A stretch of DNA of 64,000 nucleotides from Sinomicrobium sp. (GCA_029266035.1 JAJUFH010000006.1:1-64000), one strand, 5' to 3'. Numbered from the stretch's first letter, positions 1 to 8,892 are shown. Notes: generated by a model from the letters alone, not told the origin. Numbers and translations are program-made.

Positions 1-1
1 G

Positions 2-265
2 ACTTTGAAAACTTTTGAAGAAAAAGGCATTGTACACAGTATTCAGGAGAACACTACGGTCAAGTATATTCTGTGCCACGATGGGTGTGATGAAAATACA
101 CACAAGGATTGGCACTTACATTTCTATTGTAAGATTTGTAAACAGACAACCTGTAAGGAGGATTTTATAATACCGCAGAATGGAAACCAAAATTACCGTA
201 TTGACGAAATAAAACTATTTGGTAAAGGTATTTGTGAGAATTGTTTAAAGGAGAGTTTGCAATAG
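2..265 (+). CDS. Fur-family transcriptional regulator, C-terminal part (5' end outside window)
   Basis: Frame is open to the window edge (TLKTFEEKGIVHSI...); H/C-rich HLHFYCKICKQTTC metal-binding pattern typical of Fur/Zur C-terminal domains; directly upstream of a metal ATPase. Confidence 0.75.
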   Translation, partial: TLKTFEEKGIVHSIQENTTVKYILCHDGCDENTHKDWHLHFYCKICKQTTCKEDFIIPQNGNQNYRIDEIKLFGKGICENCLKESLQ

Positions 266-326
266 CATTGCAGACTCTCCCTGTGTAACTTTGTTATAAA
301 TATATATCAATTTTAATAAAACAGAT

Positions 327-2372
327 ATGGAACATAAGCATACTTACGATGCACAGGGCAAACAGCTTTGTTGCACACAGGAAGAAAAAATCTACACCAA
401 AGCAGGTGCAAAGAATTTGATACAGGACGACGATTGTTGCAGTACACAAAAGCATAATCAAAATCACAGCGATGATGACGGACACGACCATTCGCATTCG
501 GGAGGTACTGACAATATTTTCAAGATGTTTCTTCCCGCCATTATTTCCCTTACGCTCTTGCTTACAGGTATCGCAATGGATAATTGGTTTCCGCAAACGT
601 GGTTTACCGATTGGGTACGAATTATTTGGTACGTGGTGGCTTATGCTCCTGTTGGACTGCCTGTACTTAAAGAAGCGATTGAGAGTATTCGTAAAGGCGA
701 GATTTTCTCGGAGTTCTTTTTGATGGGCATTGCCACTATTGGGGCATTTGCAATTGGCGAATATCCCGAGGGTGTGGCGGTAATGTTGTTCTATGCTGTT
801 GGCGAGGTTTTTCAGACAATGGCTGTGTCGAGGGCAAAATCAAACATCAAATCGTTGCTTGACCAAAGACCCGATGAAGTAACGGTTTTAAAAAACAATA
901 AACCGCAAACAGTAAAGGCAGAAACCGTTACCATTGGCGAAATCATACAACTGAAACCGGGAGAGAAATTAGGCTTAGACGGAGAACTGTTGTCCGAAAC
1001 ATCATCGTTCAATACATCGGCTTTAACAGGCGAAAGCAAACCCGACACAAAGAATAAAGGCGAAACCGTTTTGGCGGGGATGATAAATCTCAACACCGTA
1101 TCGCAGGTAAAGGTTACGACCGCATATACCGACAGTAAGTTGAGCAAGATTTTGGAATTGGTGCAAAACGCCACTACACAAAAGGCACCAACAGAATTAT
1201 TTATCCGGAAATTTGCAAAAATCTATACGCCTATTGTCGTGCTGTTAGCCATAGCCATTTGCCTTCTGCCTTATTTCTTTGTAGAAAATTATGAGTTTAG
1301 AGATTGGTTGTACAGGGCTTTGGTATTTTTGGTTATTTCTTGCCCTTGTGCGTTGGTTATTTCCATTCCGTTAGGTTATTTCGGTGGTATTGGTGCTGCG
1401 AGCAAAAACGGAATACTTTTTAAAGGAAGTAACTTTTTAGATGCCCTTTCCGATATTCAAAACGTAGTGATGGATAAGACAGGCACAATGACAGAGGGCG
1501 TTTTTAAGGTTCAGGAAGTCAATTTCAATCCCAAATTTGATAAAGCTGAAATTCTGGAATTAGTCAACATTTTGGAAAGCCATAGCACACACCCCGTAGC
1601 AACTGCTATTCACGAATACGTGGGGAAACCGAATAATGAAATCCGATTAGAAAATACGGAGGAAATTGCCGGACACGGTTTGAAATCAACGGTAAACGGC
1701 AAGGATTTATTGGTCGGGAATTTCAAACTGATGGATAAGTTCGGCATATCATACGACTTAGACCCGAACAGCATCGTTTATACAACGATTGCCGTTGCTT
1801 ACGACAGCAAATTTGTCGGTTACATCACGATTGCCGACAGTATCAAAGAAGATGCACAGGAAACCATTACCTTATTGCATAAGCTCAATGTTAAAGCAAC
1901 GATGCTTAGCGGAGATAAAAGTACCGTTGTAAAATATGTGGCGGAGCAGTTAGGGATAGACAATGCTTTTGGAGATTTATTGCCCGAAGACAAAGTAAAC
2001 AGGGTTAAAGAAATCAAAGCCAAAGGCGAAAGCGTTGCTTTTGTGGGCGATGGTGTAAACGATGCTCCTGTTGTGGCATTGAGCGACGTAGGTATCGCAA
2101 TGGGTGGTTTGGGAAGCGATGCCACTATCGAAACTGCAGATGTGGTCATACAGGACGATAAGCCAAGTAAAATACCTATAGCAATCAACATCGGTAAACA
2201 GACAAAGAAAATCGTTTGGCAGAATATCACATTGGCATTTGGAGTAAAAGCGATTGTACTCGTACTTGGAGCAGGTGGATTGGCGACAATGTGGGAAGCT
2301 GTTTTTGCGGATGTTGGCGTAGCGTTATTGGCTATTTTGAATGCGGTAAGAATACAGCGAATGAAATTTTAA
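327..2372 (+). CDS. Heavy-metal translocating P1B-type ATPase (Zn/Cd/Pb type)
   Basis: 681 aa; CPC motif (SCPCALV), DKTGT phosphorylation motif, GDGVNDAP hinge motif; His/Asp/Cys-rich N-terminus. Confidence 0.95.
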   Translation: MEHKHTYDAQGKQLCCTQEEKIYTKAGAKNLIQDDDCCSTQKHNQNHSDDDGHDHSHSGGTDNIFKMFLPAIISLTLLLTGIAMDNWFPQTWFTDWVRIIWYVVAYAPVGLPVLKEAIESIRKGEIFSEFFLMGIATIGAFAIGEYPEGVAVMLFYAVGEVFQTMAVSRAKSNIKSLLDQRPDEVTVLKNNKPQTVKAETVTIGEIIQLKPGEKLGLDGELLSETSSFNTSALTGESKPDTKNKGETVLAGMINLNTVSQVKVTTAYTDSKLSKILELVQNATTQKAPTELFIRKFAKIYTPIVVLLAIAICLLPYFFVENYEFRDWLYRALVFLVISCPCALVISIPLGYFGGIGAASKNGILFKGSNFLDALSDIQNVVMDKTGTMTEGVFKVQEVNFNPKFDKAEILELVNILESHSTHPVATAIHEYVGKPNNEIRLENTEEIAGHGLKSTVNGKDLLVGNFKLMDKFGISYDLDPNSIVYTTIAVAYDSKFVGYITIADSIKEDAQETITLLHKLNVKATMLSGDKSTVVKYVAEQLGIDNAFGDLLPEDKVNRVKEIKAKGESVAFVGDGVNDAPVVALSDVGIAMGGLGSDATIETADVVIQDDKPSKIPIAINIGKQTKKIVWQNITLAFGVKAIVLVLGAGGLATMWEAVFADVGVALLAILNAVRIQRMKF

Positions 2373-2392
2373 ACCACTTCAATTTATGAGTT

Positions 2393-2629
2393 TTGAAAAG
2401 GAAAAAGAAAATACGCAAAAAGAAATATATCCCCAGTCGGCATATTTCTCAATCAAGTAAGCCTGTAAAAAGGGTAGAAAGATTGCATCATAGAATACTT
2501 AATTGGACAATGCTGATTTTCCTTTCTGCCATATTGATATTCCTAATTTTTGCTGTTGTCCGTCATATTTATCATCATTATATAGGCAATTTTCAGCACC
2601 ATCAACACCAACATCACCATCATCGTTGA
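2393..2629 (+). CDS. Small single-TM protein with basic N-terminus and His-rich C-terminal tail
   Basis: 78 aa; one hydrophobic segment (WTMLIFLSAILIFLIFAVV), tail FQHHQHQHHHHR; follows the metal ATPase on the same strand; start codon would be TTG. Confidence 0.55.
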   Translation: MKRKKKIRKKKYIPSRHISQSSKPVKRVERLHHRILNWTMLIFLSAILIFLIFAVVRHIYHHYIGNFQHHQHQHHHHR

Positions 2630-2739
2630 AATGGCAGATTAGAGATTTTTTTTGATACGGTAGATACAGAATTGTAGGCAATCCAAAAATGCGTTACTCT
2701 CTTTTGAGTAGCATTTTATCAAATCAAGCTTAAAATTAA

Positions 2740-3561
2740 ATGACAGTATATTATAAACAAGCAATCGAAAATTTAGAAGAAGAAATAAATAAATTGCACT
2801 TTGAACAGAGCGACTTATTGGTTTCTTATGAGAAAGCTATTAAACTCATTTTAGCAAAAATTTCTGAATTGAAGCAATACGTGCTGGATGTAGGGTTTAA
2901 AAACCAACAGGAAGAAATTTATTTTTTCAAACACCAGAAACCTGCCCTTGTTTCCAAATTGATTTACTATAACGCTGTTTATAAAATCGAAACCAAAAAG
3001 CCTTACGGAGAGAAACAAATAAAAAGATTTCTTAACAAAGAATTGAGTAAGCTCAAAAAATTCTTTGATAACAACATTGATTTTTATAAGTATTACCGTA
3101 GCAACAATTCCTTTCTCGACGTGAATTTCTTTATGAGAGGAAAACACGATATAAGGTTATGGTTAGATACATATTATTTTGAAGCAGACCATCGTTTTTG
3201 CACCTCCCACGATTATAAGGTTGCCAAAATATTAGCCAATGATTTGATACAAGCATATCTTGAAGACCAGCTAAACAATAATCATAAAAAGACGTTTAAT
3301 AATTCTTCACTCAATTGGACGGGAAGCAAAACGGCATTAACCGAGTTAATATACGCACTTTATGAACAAGGTGTGTTCAACAACGGAAATGCCGATATAA
3401 AACTAATTGCCAAAACATTTGAAAGCACCTTTAATATTGATTTGGGCGATTTCTATCATACGTTTATGGAATTGAAAGCCCGTAAAATTAACCGAACGAA
3501 ATTCCTTGACAGCCTGTGCGAAGCCCTGATAAAGAAAATGGACGAGCAGGACGGTAAGTAG
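2740..3561 (+). CDS. rteC: RteC-family protein (conjugative transposon regulator family)
   Basis: 273 aa; overall architecture and C-terminal FYHTFMELKARKINRTKFLDSLCEALIKKMDE characteristic of RteC proteins. Confidence 0.8.
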   Translation: MTVYYKQAIENLEEEINKLHFEQSDLLVSYEKAIKLILAKISELKQYVLDVGFKNQQEEIYFFKHQKPALVSKLIYYNAVYKIETKKPYGEKQIKRFLNKELSKLKKFFDNNIDFYKYYRSNNSFLDVNFFMRGKHDIRLWLDTYYFEADHRFCTSHDYKVAKILANDLIQAYLEDQLNNNHKKTFNNSSLNWTGSKTALTELIYALYEQGVFNNGNADIKLIAKTFESTFNIDLGDFYHTFMELKARKINRTKFLDSLCEALIKKMDEQDGK

Positions 3562-3568
3562 AAGTTAT

Positions 3569-4630
3569 TTAAGTATTTACTTGGGTGTATTCAAGATTTA
3601 TATTTTCAATGTCATAGACATTAGTTTCAATACACTTGAATTTTTCAGGATAAAATATTGCAACATTATAACCCTGCGAATATAATGAACTTCTAAATTC
3701 TATACCGTCAAATCCCATTGATTTTATCAGTTCTGAAAGATACTGCGTTGGCAGATAATCCAATTCGCTGTCATTCTTTCTTCTTGGCTTTGAAAGTTCT
3801 TCTTCCAATTTATCAATGAAAGAACCGTGTAACATAACTTCCTCTAAAGATTCTAATTCTGCAAGCCTGAATACATCGTATGTGGAGCGACTTAAATTAA
3901 CTACTCTTATGTCTTCTTCGAGTTTAAATGTACCGACAGAAACATAATCAAATAAACTTGCTCTTGCTTCATACAAAGTTGTTGTTATGTCATTGGCAAT
4001 ATAGAGATAAGAAATACCATTCGGATTGGCTCTTCCGCTTTTGGCTAATGCATTAGGGGGATTACCCATTTGTTCGAGAGGATACCCTTGTGGGTTATTA
4101 CTAATTCTTGCTCGGTAAAATTTCTTTCCCTTTTTGTAATCTTTCTGAAAATGTTTGAATAAGGATTTTAATTTTTCCAAATCCAAAGCATTTACAAAAT
4201 GAAACCTATTTACAGTTTTTATTTCTTCGGAAAACTTATCCCAAGAAAGGAAAAGAGGTTGAGTAACGTCTTCCTCTGCTCCTGTATTATGAAACCTTAA
4301 TCGTACAGGATTATCTAAAACATTTTGATAATTGGCAATGTCATCTTTAATAATTTCAGCGATGAGCTGTTTTATATTATTTGTATCAATTAGTTTTTGC
4401 GTAAATACTTTTTTATGAAAATCCGTAATAATTTGAATTTCCAATGGTTTTCCATTGGCAGTATCAACTTCATACAAGTCAATAATCCCAAGAAAGAAAG
4501 GGTTTAATTCGGAAGCCTCATAGATACTCACATTTTCGGACAGACAATAATCACAATTACCTGTTGTCTTGTTACCCAAAATGATAGCATTTATATAACT
4601 GCTCTCAAAACAATTTGTGCAACAATTCAT
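3569..4630 (-). CDS. RES-domain protein with N-terminal zinc-ribbon-like segment
   Basis: 353 aa; CCTNC...CDYC at N-terminus; FYRARI...GRANPNGISYLYIANDITTTLYEARAS RES signature. Confidence 0.8.
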   Translation of the reverse strand: MNCCTNCFESSYINAIILGNKTTGNCDYCLSENVSIYEASELNPFFLGIIDLYEVDTANGKPLEIQIITDFHKKVFTQKLIDTNNIKQLIAEIIKDDIANYQNVLDNPVRLRFHNTGAEEDVTQPLFLSWDKFSEEIKTVNRFHFVNALDLEKLKSLFKHFQKDYKKGKKFYRARISNNPQGYPLEQMGNPPNALAKSGRANPNGISYLYIANDITTTLYEARASLFDYVSVGTFKLEEDIRVVNLSRSTYDVFRLAELESLEEVMLHGSFIDKLEEELSKPRRKNDSELDYLPTQYLSELIKSMGFDGIEFRSSLYSQGYNVAIFYPEKFKCIETNVYDIENINLEYTQVNT

Positions 4631-4631
4631 A

Positions 4632-5573
4632 CTAAATCAATTTCAATACTAAATCTATATGGTTCATTAAGGAAAGTTTCTTTAATGTCCCTAATCCCGG
4701 AAAGTGTCCGTTCTCGTGAAAACGTCTAAATTCAGGTATAGCAATAGAGTTATAGCCTGTTTGGTCACACCAAGCAATGAGTTTATCTAAAGCCTCAGCA
4801 AACTTTCCTGCAATATCCGATGTGTCATCGTTTGAGTCAGAAACAAAATGCTTCACTTTTATTCTATTTGTTTGTGCTTCCGCATAAGATAAATGTATCG
4901 CAACAGCGTAGGGCAAAAACCCTGTTTCCGAATATTCCTCTCCAATAGAAAGATAGTCTGAAAAACCTTCAAATCCTTCGTCTTTGTAATAGATATGTTC
5001 TTCTGAAAAATTGCTTTCATCTACTTGCAAATAATCAGCATTCTTTGTTTGAGCATTGAAATAATCGTCAAGTTCAATCAGGGTATTTCTTTCAAAATTT
5101 CTAAAATATCTTCTACTTGTTGATGATAGATTGATTACATTATACCTAATAGCAAAATGTTCTTGATATGATTTAAGAATATCCGAAATGTTATCAAACA
5201 CGGCATTATGAATAATACTTAGAGCAGGAATAGCTTTTGTATATTGTTGTAAAATGCCAATAGCTTTTGAATGGTCTATCCTATTATGGAAAATAACACC
5301 TATCTGATAATTTGTATAATCTCCAACTGAACTACTAATAGTATTAAAGATTGCATTGGTATCTTTGAATGTTCCTACTTGTGGATTAACAACAACTGTA
5401 AAATTGATATCATGACTTGCTAATTCTTTTATTGTAGTCTTTAAAGTAGAAGAATCCTTGACAGGTTCAATAATAGGAGATACCTTGGCTTTATTTGGAA
5501 AAAGAACAGGTTTAGTTAATTCTCTTATTCCTATCAACTCAAACTGTTTTCCTCTTATATACGGTTGATACAT
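4632..5573 (-). CDS. sce7725-family protein (phage beta-protein-like)
   Basis: 313 aa; N-terminus YQPYIRGKQFELIGIRELTKPVLFPNKAKVSPIIEPVK matches the sce7725/beta-family start; overlaps the sce7726 gene. Confidence 0.75.
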   Translation of the reverse strand: MYQPYIRGKQFELIGIRELTKPVLFPNKAKVSPIIEPVKDSSTLKTTIKELASHDINFTVVVNPQVGTFKDTNAIFNTISSSVGDYTNYQIGVIFHNRIDHSKAIGILQQYTKAIPALSIIHNAVFDNISDILKSYQEHFAIRYNVINLSSTSRRYFRNFERNTLIELDDYFNAQTKNADYLQVDESNFSEEHIYYKDEGFEGFSDYLSIGEEYSETGFLPYAVAIHLSYAEAQTNRIKVKHFVSDSNDDTSDIAGKFAEALDKLIAWCDQTGYNSIAIPEFRRFHENGHFPGLGTLKKLSLMNHIDLVLKLI

Positions 5574-6424
5574 ACGCTTTTAGTTGCTAAAAAATTATAC
5601 AATCTTTGATATTCCTGCTCATTAAAATCCAAAGAATTACAAATGTGCTTTAGTTCTCTTGGGGTTTTAGATGATTTCAGCAAGTCGGGGTTCAATAACT
5701 TTCTTTCTTTTAATTTATTCAAAACCTGCTTTTGAAAATCAACTATATCAATTGTGGCAAGTAGTTCGTAACAAGCTCTAAAAATTTTTGTATTAGGAAC
5801 ATCAGGAACAGAACCAAAATTAACAGCAACTAAATCAAGATACTCTTGCTTTCTCAATATTTTAAAAATAGTTTCAAAGTCGAAGAAAGATTTATTTGCA
5901 TCTGCCTCTTTCATCGTTTCCAATTTATTTTTGGTATTTAATGCAATAATACCAATGCTTGTGTTTTGGTATTCAACTTGGAGCTTTTTGGCGTACTTTT
6001 CATCTGTAACAATATGTACCTCGTTGGCAAATTTTCGGTAGTCATTTATTTGTTTTGCCAACTTTTCTAATCCGTCAAGTTCCGTTTTAATCTCATAGAC
6101 TCTTACAGCACCGTTCAACATAACCAAGTCGGCTTTTGAAGCACCAATTTTTAGTTCATTAAGCGTTAATGTTGATTTTAAGCTATGAGTTTTTATAATA
6201 TCAATAATCAAATTATTTTTATAAATGTATTCACATCTATATTGCTTTTGTAACGACTTATATAACGACTTAATTATATCTAAGTTGGTTTCGTATGAGG
6301 TAGTGTTGAAGTATTTATCTATTTGTTTTTGAAATAGCACATAATCGTCTTCCCGTACTATCTTTTGGAACATAGGCGGGGAGAAAATTTGTGATAATAC
6401 TCTCAACTTTTGTATAGTTTTCAT
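5555..6424 (-). CDS. sce7726-family protein, possible PD-(D/E)xK nuclease-like fold
   Basis: 289 aa; KADLVMLNGAVRVYEIKTELDGLEKL (D...ExK); adjacent to and overlapping sce7725. Confidence 0.75.
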   Translation of the reverse strand: MKTIQKLRVLSQIFSPPMFQKIVREDDYVLFQKQIDKYFNTTSYETNLDIIKSLYKSLQKQYRCEYIYKNNLIIDIIKTHSLKSTLTLNELKIGASKADLVMLNGAVRVYEIKTELDGLEKLAKQINDYRKFANEVHIVTDEKYAKKLQVEYQNTSIGIIALNTKNKLETMKEADANKSFFDFETIFKILRKQEYLDLVAVNFGSVPDVPNTKIFRACYELLATIDIVDFQKQVLNKLKERKLLNPDLLKSSKTPRELKHICNSLDFNEQEYQRLYNFLATKSVCINRI

Positions 6425-6638
6425 ACTACTTCTTTACACTACAAAGGTAACAAATTACAAAAAGATAACTATTATAATGCTTGATAATTCGGTTTCGTGG
6501 CTTAAATAGGTTATAAATTTAGTCAAAAAAATGTACCAACATATACTTTAACATTATAAAACAGTATCAACAAATATATTTTTTCATTAGGGTTCTACTT
6601 AATGCTTTTAGGTAGTAGCTTCGTGACTTAACGAGTTT

Positions 6639-6693
6639 AACCGCTCCAAATCTTCCAAAAAATGTTTCGAGATTTGTTCGGTTTCGGCTACTA
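6639..6693. repeat. Direct repeat copy 1 flanking AbiE module
   Basis: aaccgctccaaatcttccaaaaaatgtttcgagatttgttcggtttcggctacta; about 51/55 identical to 8786-8840. Confidence 0.9.
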
Positions 6694-6696
6694 ACT

Positions 6697-6721
6697 AGGA
6701 CGGCTAAAAAGTCGTCCTTTT
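6697..6721. terminator. Intrinsic terminator-like hairpin next to repeat copy 1
   Basis: aggacg-gctaaaaag-(t)cgtcct followed by a T-run. Confidence 0.65.
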
Positions 6722-6894
6722 TTGTTTATGAAATTCACGGTTTACATATTATTTTCAAAAGCACACCTAAAACATTACACTGGGTTTACTTCTAATTTTT
6801 TAAAACACATATTTACAAATACTTATACTGATGAATCCTAAGGATTAGGGATTTTTTAGCTTTTATACACTCTCAAAACAGCCCCTAAACACCC

Positions 6895-6936
6895 ATATAA
6901 TTTTGTCAAAATATAAATAATGTGCCAAAATTATAT
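6895..6936. promoter_or_regulatory. Inverted repeat upstream of AbiEi-type gene, candidate operator
   Basis: atataattttg (6895-6905) and caaaattatat (6926-6936) are exact reverse complements with a 20-bp spacer. Confidence 0.5.
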
Positions 6937-6968
6937 AAATTATCCTTACATTTACCATAAAAAAGATT

Positions 6969-7694
6969 TTGGCAGAAACATTGGAAAAACATATTGGTCA
7001 TTATTTCAAAGGACATGAAAGGCTTTCCAAGCAGAAACTTGTTGGCTCCATCAAAAAGGATTTCCCGGATTGGTCCGACAATACGATTAATATGTATTTG
7101 TCCAAATTGAAAAAAGAAGGAATTATAAATACGCCTTCAAGGGGAATTTATGAGATAGATAGCCACACGCTTTTTCAGCCAAATATTTCAATCAAACTAA
7201 AAAGAATATTTAATAAAGTAAAAAGAGAGTTTCCTTATATATCTTTCTGTATTTGGGATAGTGTTTGGTTAAATGATTTTATGCTTCATCAACCGTTCAA
7301 GCATTATATCGTTGTGGAAGTAGAAAAAGACGCCTGCGAATCAGTGTTTAGCTTTCTTAGTGAAACGATGAAAAATGTTTTTCTAAATCCTGATGAGGAT
7401 ATTTTTAACCATTATATCCGCAATCTTGATGAGGCAGTAATTATAAAAAACATGGTTTCTGAATCACCTTTGACAGAAGTACAAAAGGTTATGGTTCCAA
7501 GATTAGAAAAATTTTTGGTGGATATGCTGATTGATACAGCTCTTTTTTCTGCACAGCAAAATGAAAAAGAATTTATTATGCGAAGTGCAATGGAGAAATA
7601 CACATTGAACGAATTAAAAATGCGCAGGTATGCTATCCGAAGAAACAGAGAGAAGGAAATTGAAAATATGATTAATATAATTTCGGCAAAATAA
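6969..7694 (+). CDS. AbiEi-type antitoxin (winged-helix, DUF6577-like)
   Basis: 241 aa; N-terminal wHTH (LSKQKLVGSIKKDFPDWSDNTINMYLSKLKKEGIINTPSRGIYEI); immediately upstream of AbiEii toxin; TTG start in ORF track. Confidence 0.75.
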   Translation: MAETLEKHIGHYFKGHERLSKQKLVGSIKKDFPDWSDNTINMYLSKLKKEGIINTPSRGIYEIDSHTLFQPNISIKLKRIFNKVKREFPYISFCIWDSVWLNDFMLHQPFKHYIVVEVEKDACESVFSFLSETMKNVFLNPDEDIFNHYIRNLDEAVIIKNMVSESPLTEVQKVMVPRLEKFLVDMLIDTALFSAQQNEKEFIMRSAMEKYTLNELKMRRYAIRRNREKEIENMINIISAK

Positions 7695-7718
7695 TTAAAA
7701 TATGCCAGTAGTATAAAC

Positions 7719-8759
7719 GTGATAAACTCAACATCATATACAATTGAGTGGATTATCAATTTGAGAAACAAATTGGGAAAACGTATTGACCCGAAATTGA
7801 TTGAAAAGGTAATATACGCTTTGACACTTTTGGAACAACTTCGCTTGAACAATTTGAATTTCGTTTTTAAAGGAGGAACAGCCCTGCTTTTAGCCACTGA
7901 AAACCCTAAGCGATTTTCGATAGATATTGACATCATTACAGAAGAAGCTGAGAATAAAATCAAGGAAATTTTAGAGAAGATTAGCCAATTAGAAATGTTT
8001 ATCCGTTGGGAAGATGACAATGATAGAAAACACACACCTGATGCACCAATCGGACATTTTAAAATATTTTACAAAAGTGTGATAGATGGTCACGAAGAGC
8101 CAATATTGCTGGACTTGCTCTATAGTCCAAATCCTTATCCTGAAACAAGAGAATATCCGATAAACCATAACTGGTTAGCCATATCAGGCGAAGATACTAC
8201 GGTGGTGCTGCCGACATTTGAGGCTATTTTAGGAGATAAACTAACAGCTTTCGCTCCGAAAACCACAGGTATTCTATATTCAAAAAACCGTCCTGTGGAA
8301 ATTATCAAGCAATTGTATGATATTAGTTTCTTATTTGACCGAACAACAAATCTCCGTGTTGTGAAAGAGAGTTACACAAGAGTCGTTACGGAAGAAATAG
8401 GTTACCGAAAATTAAACATAAATGCTACCGAAGTTTTGAAAGACACTTGGCAAGCTTGTTATATCTTGGCAAAAAGAAATATAAAGTCCGATGAATTCAA
8501 ACTTTTGCAATTAGGTATTAAGAACTTTACAAATTTCATTATTGAACGCTTTTCAATAGAGGAAGCGATAACAGCAGCTGCTAAAGTAGCTTATTTAACC
8601 TCATTACTCAATAAAGAAAATCAAGAAATAGAACGGTTTGAAAATCCGTTGGACATCAAAGATTGGCTGATTGAAGACCCAACCTACAATAAATTGAACA
8701 AGTTAAAAAAGACCAATCCGGAAGCATTTTTCTATTGGTATAAGAGTTTCGGGCAGTAA
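7719..8759 (+). CDS. Nucleotidyltransferase AbiEii/AbiGii-family toxin
   Basis: 346 aa; FKGGTALLLATENPKRFSIDIDIIT nucleotidyltransferase motif. Confidence 0.9.
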   Translation: MINSTSYTIEWIINLRNKLGKRIDPKLIEKVIYALTLLEQLRLNNLNFVFKGGTALLLATENPKRFSIDIDIITEEAENKIKEILEKISQLEMFIRWEDDNDRKHTPDAPIGHFKIFYKSVIDGHEEPILLDLLYSPNPYPETREYPINHNWLAISGEDTTVVLPTFEAILGDKLTAFAPKTTGILYSKNRPVEIIKQLYDISFLFDRTTNLRVVKESYTRVVTEEIGYRKLNINATEVLKDTWQACYILAKRNIKSDEFKLLQLGIKNFTNFIIERFSIEEAITAAAKVAYLTSLLNKENQEIERFENPLDIKDWLIEDPTYNKLNKLKKTNPEAFFYWYKSFGQ

Positions 8760-8785
8760 AGTTAACGCCAGAATTCATTGTTGTC

Positions 8786-8840
8786 AACCGCTCCAAGTCC
8801 TCCAAAAAATGTTTCGAGATTTGTTCGGTTGGGGCTACTA
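8786..8840. repeat. Direct repeat copy 2 flanking AbiE module
   Basis: aaccgctccaagtcctccaaaaaatgtttcgagatttgttcggttggggctacta; about 51/55 identical to 6639-6693. Confidence 0.9.
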
Positions 8841-8845
8841 AACAG

Positions 8846-8877
8846 GAGAAGTGATTAATAGTATCGCTTCTTTTATC
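8846..8877. terminator. Intrinsic terminator-like hairpin next to repeat copy 2
   Basis: agaagtgat-taatagt-atcgcttct followed by T-rich stretch; one G-U pair. Confidence 0.55.
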
Positions 8878-8892
8878 GCTCTTCCCCAAACA

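Noticed and set aside
812-1174. 120-aa antisense ORF inside the P-type ATPase gene
   Set aside because: Shadow ORF; the + strand frame encodes an unmistakable ATPase
6639-6693. Direct repeat as a tRNA 3' end (common att site)
   Set aside because: No T-loop GTTCRAATC with matching acceptor stem or CCA-adjacent end could be folded on either strand
7412-8035. 207-aa antisense ORF across abiEi/abiEii
   Set aside because: Low-complexity I/F/S-rich translation antisense to two recognisable genes
8656-8889. 77-aa minus-strand ORF covering repeat copy 2
   Set aside because: Overlaps the abiEii 3' end antisense; its only shared part is the repeat peptide, and copy 1 has no equivalent start. Treated as a repeat, not a gene
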